Assembly: GCF_035984415.1 (NCBI RefSeq)
Contig: NZ_CP130720.1
Span: 8,618,001 to 8,682,000 of the forward strand
From: Streptomyces sp. NBC_01296
GTDB lineage: Bacteria > Actinomycetota > Actinomycetes > Streptomycetales > Streptomycetaceae
Length of the DNA stretch: 64,000 nt
Direction of reading: 5' to 3'
Below, piece by piece: positions 1-9,429 of this stretch. The notes beneath the pieces were generated by a model. That model did not search any database and was not told the origin of the DNA. It saw only the letters and a list, made by a program, of their open reading frames with translations. A program made the translations under genes and the position numbers. Position 1 is the first letter of the stretch. Each line of letters starts with the position of its first letter.

Positions 1-948
1 AGCGCCCCGGCCTTCATGAAGACCAACAGCAGCGAGAACAACGGCGGTGAGCTGCTGGCCGAATGGCGCCAGGCCTACGCGAACTACCTGGTGCAGTACG
101 CGAAGTTCTACCGTCAGGAAGGCATCGGGATCACCGACCTGGGGTTCACCAACGAGCCCGACTGGACGGCGACCTACGCCTCGATGCGGTTCACCCCGCA
201 GCAGGCCGTCGACTTCCTCAAGGTGCTCGGGCCGACCGTCCGCGCGTCCGGACTGAAGACCGGGCTGGTCTGCTGCGACGCCGCGGGCTGGGACCGGCAG
301 GTCGCCTACACCGAGGCCATCGAGGCTGACCCCGCCGCCGGCAAGTCCGTACGGACCGTCACCGGCCACCGCTACAGCGGTCCGACCGCGGTCCCGCAGC
401 CGACCGACAAGCCCGTGTGGATGTCGGAATGGTCCCCGGACGGCGCCACCTGGAACGAGAACTGGGACGACGGCAGCGGCTACGACGGTCTCGCTGTCGC
501 CGCCGACATCCAGAACACCCTGACCACCGGCAACGCCAGTGCCTACGTCTACTGGACCGGCGCGTCCCTCGGCGCGACCCGGGGGCTCATCCAGCTCGCC
601 AACCCCGGTGACGACTACCGGGTGTCCAAGCGGTACTGGGCCCTGGCCGCCTTCAGCCGCTTCATCCGACCCGGCGCCGTCCGCGTACCGGTCACGAAGG
701 CCGACCCGGCACTGCAGATCACGGCCTTCCGCAACGCCGACGGCAGCCGCGTGATCGAAATCCTCAACACCGCGACCACCGAAAGCTCCACCGAGTTCTC
801 CCTTCGCGGCGGGCACGACCGGCACCCCGACGGCTACGTCACCGACGGGACCCGCTCGATCACCCCGGCCGACATCGTCTCCACGCACGGCACGACCCTC
901 ACGGCGAAGCTCGCTCCGCGCGCGCTGACCACGATCGTCCTCGACTGA
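1..948 (+). CDS. Glycoside hydrolase family 30 enzyme (xylanase/glycanase), 5' end outside window
   Basis: The reading frame is open from base 1, so the first codons (SAPAFMKTNSSENNGG) belong to a longer protein whose start and signal peptide lie upstream. The TNEPDW motif holds the likely acid/base glutamate (codon 154-156) and WMSEWSP the likely nucleophile (codon 427-429). The last 100 residues form the beta-rich side domain typical of GH30, ending in TTIVLD. GH30 enzymes cleave glucuronoxylan or related beta-glycans outside the cell. The next gene is a GH10 xylanase 30 bp downstream, so the two probably share a transcript. The exact substrate (xylan, beta-1,6-glucan or beta-1,6-galactan) cannot be read from this fragment. 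Confidence 0.85.
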   Translation, partial: SAPAFMKTNSSENNGGELLAEWRQAYANYLVQYAKFYRQEGIGITDLGFTNEPDWTATYASMRFTPQQAVDFLKVLGPTVRASGLKTGLVCCDAAGWDRQVAYTEAIEADPAAGKSVRTVTGHRYSGPTAVPQPTDKPVWMSEWSPDGATWNENWDDGSGYDGLAVAADIQNTLTTGNASAYVYWTGASLGATRGLIQLANPGDDYRVSKRYWALAAFSRFIRPGAVRVPVTKADPALQITAFRNADGSRVIEILNTATTESSTEFSLRGGHDRHPDGYVTDGTRSITPADIVSTHGTTLTAKLAPRALTTIVLD

Positions 949-977
949 ACCGCACGCACCCCGAGGAGCAACCCGCC

Positions 978-2036
978 ATGTCCGTACACATGCCCGTTCC
1001 CATGTCCCGGATCCTCACCGCCCTGTCCGCCGCCATCTGCCTGTCGGCCGGTCTCGCCGCGGCGCCCGCAGCCGCCGAGCCCCGTCCCAGGACGCTTGGC
1101 GAACTGGCCGCGAAGCACCACAAGTACTTCGGCTCCGCCACCGACAACCCCGAGTTCACTGACGCCGCCTACCTCAAGCTCCTCGGCAGCGAATTCGGCC
1201 AGACCACCCCCGGCAACGCCATGAAGTGGTACGCCACCGAGCCCGAGCGCGGCGTCTTCGACTTCACCGAAGCCGACAAGGTCGTCGCCTTCGCCAAGTC
1301 CCACCACCAGAAGGTCCGCGGCCACACCCTCATCTGGCACAACCAGCTCCCCGCATGGCTCACCGAGGGCACCTGGAGCGCCGACGAGCTGCGTGCCATC
1401 CTCAAGAACCACATCCAGACGGAGGTCCGGCACTTCAAGGGCCAGGTGATCCACTGGGACGTGGTCAACGAGGCCTTCAACGAGGACGGCACCTACCGCG
1501 AATCGCTCTTCTACAAGACGCTCGGCCCCGGCTACATCGCCGACGCCCTGCGCTGGGCCCACGAGGCCGACCGGCACGCCAAGTTGTACCTCAACGACTA
1601 CAACGTCGACGGCATAGGCCCCAAGAGCGACGCCTACTACACCCTGATCAAGCAGTTGAAGGCCGACGGGGTCCCGGTGGAGGGCTTCGGCATCCAGGGC
1701 CACCTGGCGCTCCAGTACGGCTTCCCCGGCGACGTCCAGCAGAACATGCAGCGCTTCGCCGACCTCGGCGTCGACGTCGCGGTCACCGAGCTCGACATCC
1801 GGATGGCCCTCCCCGCGACCCCGGAAAAGCTCGCCACCCAGGCCACCTGGTACGCCGACTACGTCAAGGCCTGCCTGGCGGTCAAGAAGTGCGTCGGAGT
1901 CACCATCTGGGACTACACGGACAAGTACTCGTGGATCCCCTCCGTCTTCCCCGGCGAGGGCGCGGCGCTGCCCTACGACGAGAACCTGCTGCCCAAGCCC
2001 GCCTACTACTCCATCAAGGAGGTGCTTGGCGGATGA
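978..2036 (+). CDS. Secreted GH10 endo-beta-1,4-xylanase, single domain
   Basis: 352 residues. An N-terminal signal peptide runs to about residue 33 (AAPAAAEP), followed by one GH10 barrel. WDVVNEAF carries the acid/base Glu (about 165) and VTELDI the nucleophile Glu (about 271); RGHTLIWHNQ and NDYNV are further GH10 signatures. There is no carbohydrate-binding module. The ATG at 978 follows a GAGGA ribosome site at about 961-965. The stop overlaps the next gene (ATGA), which implies translational coupling. The enzyme should cut the xylan backbone to oligosaccharides outside the cell, upstream of the two GH62 arabinofuranosidases in this window. Confidence 0.93.
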   Translation: MSVHMPVPMSRILTALSAAICLSAGLAAAPAAAEPRPRTLGELAAKHHKYFGSATDNPEFTDAAYLKLLGSEFGQTTPGNAMKWYATEPERGVFDFTEADKVVAFAKSHHQKVRGHTLIWHNQLPAWLTEGTWSADELRAILKNHIQTEVRHFKGQVIHWDVVNEAFNEDGTYRESLFYKTLGPGYIADALRWAHEADRHAKLYLNDYNVDGIGPKSDAYYTLIKQLKADGVPVEGFGIQGHLALQYGFPGDVQQNMQRFADLGVDVAVTELDIRMALPATPEKLATQATWYADYVKACLAVKKCVGVTIWDYTDKYSWIPSVFPGEGAALPYDENLLPKPAYYSIKEVLGG

Positions 2037-3079
2037 TCAGGACGGCGATCGTCGGAACGGGGGGGATCGCGGGCATCTGCCACGTCCCTGCCCTCCGCGC
2101 GCAGGCGCACCGGGCCCGGATCGTGGCAGCCGTCGACGTGGACGCCGCGCGCGCCGAGCAGTTCGCGGCCGAACACGGCATCCCCGCGGTCTACACCGAC
2201 CTGCACACCATGCTCAAGGAGCAGAGCCCGGACCTCGTGCACCTGTGCACGCCTCCGTTCCTGCATGCCGAACAGGCCGTGGCCTGCCTGGCGGCGCAGG
2301 CGTGGGTGTGGTGCGAGAAGCCGGTGGCCCTGTCGCTGGCCGAGCTCGACCGGATCCGCGCCGCCGAAGGGCCCGCCCACGCGGGCGCGGTGTTCCAGCA
2401 CAGGTACGGCTCGGGGTCCCGGTACCTGCGCGACCGGATCACGGCCGGGACGCTGGGCCGACCGCTCGTCGCGCAGTGCGTCACGGCGTGGCACCGCGAC
2501 GACGCCTACTACGACGTGCCCTGGCGCGGAACCTGGGAGAGCGAGGGAGGTGGCCCGACCCTGGGCCACGGCATCCACCAGATGGACCTCATGCTCGCGG
2601 TGCTCGGCGAATGGACCGAGGTGCGCGCGATGGCCGGCCGCCTCGCACGCGAAGTCCAGACCGAGGACGTGTCCGCAGCCCTGGTCCGGTTCGACAACGG
2701 GGCCGTCGCGACGGTCGTCAACAGCGTCCTCTCCCCCCGGGAGGAGAGCTACCTGCGCTTCGACCTCACCGACGCCACGGTCGAGCTGCGGCACCTGTAC
2801 GGCTACTCCAACGCGGACTGGACCTTCACCACGAGGTCGCCGGGCGTGAAGTGGGAGCTGCCGGACGACGTGCCCAGCTCGCACACCGCCCAGCTCGCGG
2901 CCTTCCTGGACGACTACGAGGCGGGGACCCGGCCCGATCTCGGCAGGCCCACCATGGAACTGGTCACCGGCTTGTACAAGGCCGCGATCACCGGCCTGCC
3001 GGTCCGGCGCGGGGAGATCGACGCGGCCGACCCGTACTACGTCTCGCTCAACGGCGGGCGCCCGGGGGTGTTCCGGTGA
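2033..3079 (+). CDS. Gfo/Idh/MocA family NAD(P)-dependent oxidoreductase
   Basis: 348 residues. The N-terminal Rossmann fold shows the GTGGIAG dinucleotide motif at about residues 8-14, and the family EKP motif appears as WCEKPVALS near residue 95. The C-terminal part (GHGIHQMDLMLAVLGEW) matches the alpha/beta substrate domain. Cytoplasmic sugar dehydrogenases or epimerases of this family often sit in glycan-utilisation loci, and an oxidised sugar or uronate derived from xylan is a reasonable but unproven substrate. The ATG at 2033 overlaps the xylanase stop by 4 bp, and the stop overlaps the next GTG. Confidence 0.88.
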   Translation: MIRTAIVGTGGIAGICHVPALRAQAHRARIVAAVDVDAARAEQFAAEHGIPAVYTDLHTMLKEQSPDLVHLCTPPFLHAEQAVACLAAQAWVWCEKPVALSLAELDRIRAAEGPAHAGAVFQHRYGSGSRYLRDRITAGTLGRPLVAQCVTAWHRDDAYYDVPWRGTWESEGGGPTLGHGIHQMDLMLAVLGEWTEVRAMAGRLAREVQTEDVSAALVRFDNGAVATVVNSVLSPREESYLRFDLTDATVELRHLYGYSNADWTFTTRSPGVKWELPDDVPSSHTAQLAAFLDDYEAGTRPDLGRPTMELVTGLYKAAITGLPVRRGEIDAADPYYVSLNGGRPGVFR

Positions 3080-3936
3080 CGTTCGAACTCCTCCAGAACG
3101 AGGACTCCCTGACCGTCCGGGCACGCGACGTCGACCTCTTCCGGTACGTACACCGATCGGTCATGGACCCCTTCGAGGCGCCGAAGCCCTACCTGCATCC
3201 GGTGCGCACGCTCGCCGGCGACGTGGTCACCGGGTACCGGCCGCACGACCACCGCTGGCACAAGGGCATCCAGATCACGGCGTCGTGGGTGTCGGGGCAG
3301 AACTTCTGGGGCGGCGGCACCTACCTGCGCGGCCAGGGCTACGTGGACCTGCCGAACCTCGGCACGATGCACAGCCTCGCCGTGTCCGCCGAAACGGGCC
3401 CCGGCCGCGCCGTGATCACCGAAGCCCTGGCCTGGATCACGATGGCGGGGGAGCACTGGATCGACGAGCGCCGCACGCTGACCGCACACGATGTAGGGGC
3501 CGACTTCTGGACCCTGGACGTCACCACCTCGCTGACCAACGTCCGCGACAGCGATTTGGTGTTCGGCAGCCCCGGCACGCAGGGCAGAGAGCTCGCCGGA
3601 TACTCCGGCCTGTTCTGGCGCGGCCCGCGCGAGTTCACCGGCGGCGAAGTGATCGGCCCCGCGATGGGCGAGCAGGGCGACTGGCTGGCCTTCATCGGCG
3701 CGCACGACGAGGTCGACCGCTCCTCCGCGCTCCTGTTCCTGGACGACCCCGACGCCCCCTGCCACTGGTTCGTCCGCAGTGAACCCATCCCCGCCGTCAA
3801 CCCGTCCCTGGCGTTCGACAAGGAACTGCCACTGGCCCCCGGCGACACCCTCTCGCGCCGCTACCGGATCGTCGTGGCCGACGGCGCGTGGACCGCCGGG
3901 CGCCTGTCCCGCCACATCGCGGAACACCCGTGGTGA
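3076..3936 (+). CDS. PmoA family (DUF6807-like) protein
   Basis: 286 residues, starting at a GTG that overlaps the previous stop (GTGA). The motif block GYRPHDHRWHKGIQ followed by NFWGGGTY is characteristic of the so-called PmoA family, which is named after, but is not, methane monooxygenase. These soluble beta-sandwich proteins recur next to Gfo/Idh/MocA oxidoreductases in bacterial sugar operons, and their biochemical role is unclear. Its place between the oxidoreductase and the cupin gene, all with 4-bp overlaps, suggests the three act on the same intracellular intermediate. Confidence 0.8.
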   Translation: MTFELLQNEDSLTVRARDVDLFRYVHRSVMDPFEAPKPYLHPVRTLAGDVVTGYRPHDHRWHKGIQITASWVSGQNFWGGGTYLRGQGYVDLPNLGTMHSLAVSAETGPGRAVITEALAWITMAGEHWIDERRTLTAHDVGADFWTLDVTTSLTNVRDSDLVFGSPGTQGRELAGYSGLFWRGPREFTGGEVIGPAMGEQGDWLAFIGAHDEVDRSSALLFLDDPDAPCHWFVRSEPIPAVNPSLAFDKELPLAPGDTLSRRYRIVVADGAWTAGRLSRHIAEHPW

Positions 3937-4676
3937 CCCCGCTCCCCGGCGGCGTGGGGATCTCCGGGTTGACCGTCTACGACTGGGAGGCCGCCGACGG
4001 GCTGTGCGGCGGCACGCCGCACATGCACCTCGTCTGCTCCGAGGCCTACGTCGTCATCGACGGCGCGGGCAGCGTACAGACCCTCACCACCTCCGGTTTC
4101 GACGAGACCCCACTGCTCCCCGGCGACGTCGTCTGGTTCACCCCCGGCACGATCCACCGCCTCGTCAACGACGGAGGCCTGCGCCTCGTGGTGCTCATGC
4201 AGAACGGAGGACTCCCCGAGGCGGGCGACGCCGTCTTCACCTTCCCGGCGCCCGTGCTGGCCGATCCCCAGGCCTACGGCAGGGCGGCCGGCCTGAGCGG
4301 CGACCGTTCCGCGGCCGCCCGCCGCCGCCGCGACCTGGCACTGGAGGGTTTCCTCGCCTTGCGCGAAGGGGGGCTCGGGGAGTTCCACATCGCGGCCAGA
4401 CGCCTGAAGAGCGACCTCCTGGACGCCTGGCGGGTCCGCTGGCGTGACGGCGCCCTCGCCGCAGCCGTCACGACCGGCCGTCAGCTGGAACGGCTGAAGG
4501 CCGGAGACCTCTCCCACCTCGACCACGGCGCAGTGTCACGGCTGGAGTGCCCAGAGCACCAACGCTTCGGCATGTGCGGCCTCCTCCACACCTATCCCGT
4601 CCCCGACTCCTCGACGCGTCCGCCCCGCGGTCCGTCGGGGTCACCCCGCCCCCACTCCCCGAAGGAGCCCTTCTGA
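3933..4676 (+). CDS. Cupin-domain protein of the xylan operon
   Basis: About 247 residues from the GTG at 3933, which overlaps the preceding stop; a GTG at 3930 is also possible. The first 100 residues form a cupin barrel: TPHMHLVCSEAYVVIDG is the HxH...E metal motif and LLPGDVVWFTPGTIHR is motif 2. The C-terminal 130 residues (DLALEGFLALREGG onwards) have no domain I recognise and may form a helical extension; the last 30 are proline-rich. It could be a sugar isomerase/epimerase or a small-molecule-binding protein. The stop TGA shares its last A with the ATG of the GH62 gene. Confidence 0.75.
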   Translation: MTPLPGGVGISGLTVYDWEAADGLCGGTPHMHLVCSEAYVVIDGAGSVQTLTTSGFDETPLLPGDVVWFTPGTIHRLVNDGGLRLVVLMQNGGLPEAGDAVFTFPAPVLADPQAYGRAAGLSGDRSAAARRRRDLALEGFLALREGGLGEFHIAARRLKSDLLDAWRVRWRDGALAAAVTTGRQLERLKAGDLSHLDHGAVSRLECPEHQRFGMCGLLHTYPVPDSSTRPPRGPSGSPRPHSPKEPF

Positions 4677-6151
4677 TGAGGTCTCGCCCTCCATCCCCGG
4701 CCCACCTGAGACGACGCCTGCTCGCCGTCCTTATGCCCTTGCTGCTCCTGGTCGCCTTCCTCGGTGTGCAGCCCGCCGGCGCGGCGACGGCAGTCGACCC
4801 CAACGCCTCGTACGTGCTGGTCAACCGCAATAGCGGCAAGGCCCTGGACGTCTACAACCTGGCGACCAACGACGGGGCCCGCATCACGCAGTGGACCCGT
4901 AACGATCAGAACCAGCAGCAGTGGCAGTTCGTCGACTCCGGCGGCGGTTACTACCGCATCAAGTCCCGCCTCTCCGGCAAGGTGCTGGACGTCCAGAACG
5001 GGTCCACCGCGAACGGCGCCGCGATCGTCCAGTGGGCCGACGTGAACGGCACCAACCAGCAGTGGCGGCTGGCCGACAGCTCGGACGGCTACGTGAGGCT
5101 CATCGCGCGCCACAGCAGCAAGGCCCTCGAAGTGCAAGGCGGCTCCACCGCTGACAACGCGAACATCGTCCAGTACGACGACTGGGGCGGCACCAACCAG
5201 CAGTGGCAGCTCGTCCGGGTCGGCGCCGGCACTCCCGGCTCGTGTGCTCTTCCGTCGTCCTACCGCTGGACCTCGACGGGCGCGCTGGCGCAGCCCAAGC
5301 CCGGGTGGGCCTCGCTCAAGGACTTCACCGTCGTCCCCTACAACGGCAGGCAACTCGTCTACGCCACGACCCACGACACGGGGAACAACTGGGGCTCGAT
5401 GAACTTCAGCCCGTTCACCAACTGGTCGGAGATGGCCTCCGCCGGCCAGAACACGATGTCGACCGGCACCGTCGCGCCGACGCTGTTCTACTTCGCGCCG
5501 AAGAACATCTGGGTGCTCACCTACCAGTGGGGTGCGACCGCGTTCTCCTACCGGACGTCGAGCGACCCCACCAACCCGAACGGCTGGTCGTCACCGCAGG
5601 AGCTCTTCTCCGGAAGCATCGGCGCCGGAGCGGCACCCATCGACCAGACGATCATCGGTGACGACCAGAACATGTACCTGTTCTTCGCCGGTGACAACGG
5701 CAAGATCTACCGGGCGAGCATGCCGATCGGGAACTTCCCGGGCAGCTTCGGCTCCTCGTACACGACGGTCATGAGCGACACGGTGAAGAACCTGTTCGAG
5801 GCGCCGCAGGTCTACAAGGTCAAGGGCCAGAACCAGTACCTCATGATCGTCGAGGCTCGGGGTGCGAACGAGCAGCGCTACTTCCGCTCGTTCACGGCCT
5901 CCAGCCTGAACGGTTCGTGGACCCCGCAGGCCGCCACCGAGAGCAACCCCTTCGCCGGCAAGGCCAACAGCGGCGCCACCTGGACCAACGACATCAGCCA
6001 CGGCGAACTGATCCGCACCAGCGCCGATCAGACCATGACCGTCGATCCCTGCAACCTGCAGTTGCTCTACCAGGGACGCAGTCCCAGCTCCGACGGCATC
6101 GACTACGGCCTCCTGCCCTACCGGCCGGGTCTGCTGACACTGCAGCGCTGA
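4676..6151 (+). CDS. Secreted CBM13-GH62 alpha-L-arabinofuranosidase
   Basis: 491 residues. A signal peptide ends near LGVQPAGAA (about 36). It is followed by a ricin-type beta-trefoil (CBM13) with QQW repeats at about 45-178, and a GH62 five-blade propeller from CALPSSYRW (about 187) to the end. The GH62 Asp/Glu residues sit in SLKDFTV, APIDQT and LFEAPQVY. GH62 enzymes remove arabinose side chains from arabinoxylan. The ATG follows GAAGGAG and overlaps the cupin stop by 1 bp. A 353-bp part of the GH62 sequence (5654-6006) is identical, inverted, to the GH62 domain of the gene at 9430-11793. Confidence 0.93.
   Translation: MRSRPPSPAHLRRRLLAVLMPLLLLVAFLGVQPAGAATAVDPNASYVLVNRNSGKALDVYNLATNDGARITQWTRNDQNQQQWQFVDSGGGYYRIKSRLSGKVLDVQNGSTANGAAIVQWADVNGTNQQWRLADSSDGYVRLIARHSSKALEVQGGSTADNANIVQYDDWGGTNQQWQLVRVGAGTPGSCALPSSYRWTSTGALAQPKPGWASLKDFTVVPYNGRQLVYATTHDTGNNWGSMNFSPFTNWSEMASAGQNTMSTGTVAPTLFYFAPKNIWVLTYQWGATAFSYRTSSDPTNPNGWSSPQELFSGSIGAGAAPIDQTIIGDDQNMYLFFAGDNGKIYRASMPIGNFPGSFGSSYTTVMSDTVKNLFEAPQVYKVKGQNQYLMIVEARGANEQRYFRSFTASSLNGSWTPQAATESNPFAGKANSGATWTNDISHGELIRTSADQTMTVDPCNLQLLYQGRSPSSDGIDYGLLPYRPGLLTLQR
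5654..6006 (+). repeat. 353-bp inverted repeat, copy 1 (GH62 domain)
   Basis: I compared this stretch base by base with the reverse complement of 9572-9924 and found no mismatch over 353 bp. The flanking GH62 sequence differs on both sides: GACGATC versus GACCCTG to the left, and GAACTGATC versus GACCTGGTC to the right. Confidence 0.93.
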
Positions 6152-6167
6152 GGGCGTGACACGGGTG

Positions 6168-6219
6168 CGGCTCCGTAGTGGAGCCGGAGTGGCGGGCTCG
6201 GCGCAAGGCCGAGCCCGCC
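6168..6219 (+). terminator. Tandem hairpins after the xylan operon
   Basis: Two hairpins lie 17 bp past the GH62 stop. A 7-bp stem (CGGCTCC/GGAGCCG) lies at 6168-6186. A perfect 12-bp GC-rich stem with the 5-base loop GCAAG lies at 6191-6219. There is no U-tract, as is common in Streptomyces terminators. Confidence 0.75.
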
Positions 6220-6329
6220 CGTGCACGACGTCGGTCGCCTCGTCCAGGAGTGCAGAGACTTCAGTTCACCCGCCCACGACCGGGCATCAACCAGTTCCCC
6301 ACCCATGACCAAACCAACGAGCGGCCTGC

Positions 6330-6362
6330 CCAACCGTCACGCCAAACACCGTTGCAGTACTA
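6330..6362 (+). repeat. Solitary copy of an IS630-type terminal sequence
   Basis: The 33 bp ending in CACCGTTGCAGTACTA match 9299-9331, the terminal region of the IS630 relic, with two mismatches and in the same orientation. A complete element would carry its other end inverted, so this is a leftover terminus or one end of a composite insertion that includes the kinase gene. The surrounding 6220-6656 stretch shows no gene I can support. Confidence 0.7.
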
Positions 6363-6656
6363 AGTCGATCGGCACGAAGGCGGCAGCCGCCGACAGCCAT
6401 GTCATGGACTGCTCATCCACAGGTACTTACCTTGTTCGTTATGGTCTGACCTCGAACGATGCCCCTGACGCGTTCGCGCGTAGCTGGATTCCGGGGACGT
6501 GGACACGGCCTTCGCCTGATCCTGTGCCCCGACAAAGAGGCACTGACCAGCACGAAGGCAGGACCTGACCGGCAGAGGATCTTGCGTTCGGTAAAGTTCC
6601 GCGTGCGCCGGGCAGGTGCCGCAGCGCGGGCCGAAACCGACTGTAGGGGGAGCGAG

Positions 6657-8330
<1,674 letters not shown>

Positions 8331-8427
8331 GCTTGTCGTTCATGCTTCGGCCCCGGACTCGACCCGAACTGATCCCGCAGCACACGCCCCGTATGTCCAC
8401 GCACCGGCCGGGAGCCCCCAAGGGCCC

Positions 8428-9331
8428 CGGATGTCGCGTTCAAGGGCCTGGACGAAGCGGTGGACCCCTCGGCGGAGCTTCTTCGTGGCGAGTTCGGCGA
8501 ACCACCGCTCGACCAGGTTCAACCACGACGAGTCCGTCGGGGTGAAGTACAGGTGGAAGCGCGGGTGGGCCAGCAGCCGCTTCTTGACCGCCGGAACCTT
8601 GTGGGTGACGTAGTTGTCCAAGATCAGGTGGACCTTGAGGTCTGCCGGTACTTCCTTGTCGAGCTTGAGCAGGAACTTCTTGAACTCCACCGCGCGGTGG
8701 CGGCGGTGCAGTGAGCCGATGACCTTGCCGGTCGCGGTGTCGAGTGCGGCGAAGAGGGTGATGGTACCTGCGCGCACTTCGTCGTGGCTGCGGCGTTCGG
8801 GCCCCCGGGCATCATCGGCAGGACCGGCTGGGACCGGTCCAGTGCCTGGATCTGCGACTTCTCGTCCACACACAACACCAGGGCCCGCTCCGGCGGGTCC
8901 ACATACAGGCCGACCACGTCTCGGACCTTGTCGACGAACAACGGGTCCGTGGACAGTTTGAACGTCTCAGCCCTGTGCGGCTGGAGGGCGAAGGCCCGCC
9001 AGATCCGGGAGATCGCCGACTGCGACATCCCGGGCGCTGCGGCCATCGATCGCGTCGACCAGTGGGTGGCGTCCTTCGGCGTCTCCTCCAGCGTCTTTAC
9101 GATCACACGTTCCACATCGGCGTCGGTGATCTTTCGCGGGACACCGGGCCTCGGTTCATCGCACAGGCCGCCGAGCCGGCGTTCCAGGAAGCGCCTCCGC
9201 CAGGCCCGGACGGTGTCCGTGGTGATGCCCAGCCGCCGGGCGACCTCCGCGATCGCATGCCCGTCTGCGCTCTCCAGGACGATCCGTGACCGCAACACCC
9301 AACCGTCACAGCAAACACCGTTGCAGTACTA
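8428..9331 (-). mobile_element. Truncated, frameshifted IS630-family transposase with one terminal end
   Basis: The transposase starts at 9298 and reads an HTH (EVARRLGITTDTVRAWRRRF) and the first catalytic block (LCVDEKSQIQALDRSQ) in one frame to about 8795. It then continues as GPERRSHDEVRAG, LILDNYVTHK and FTPTDSSWLNLVERWF in another frame. The switch falls at a run of five G in the gene strand and fits the loss of one base. A programmed frameshift is possible, but the C-terminus is also missing after QALERDIR (about 8428), so the copy is dead. The right end (9299-9331) ends in TA, as expected for IS630 targets. Confidence 0.85.
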
Positions 9332-9367
9332 GCGGGAACCAGTGGTCACCGGAACGCTCGTGAAAGG

Positions 9368-9400
9368 AGGAACCCCAGCCGATGCGCGGCTGGGGTTCCT
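9368..9400 (-). terminator. Hairpin after the GH10-CBM13-GH62 gene
   Basis: A perfect 14-bp stem (AGGAACCCCAGCCG and its complement) with loop ATGCG lies 30 bp past the stop at 9430. It is symmetrical and could work in both directions. Confidence 0.8.
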
Positions 9401-9429
9401 GAAATCGAGATCGGCGTGGATCGGTCAGG

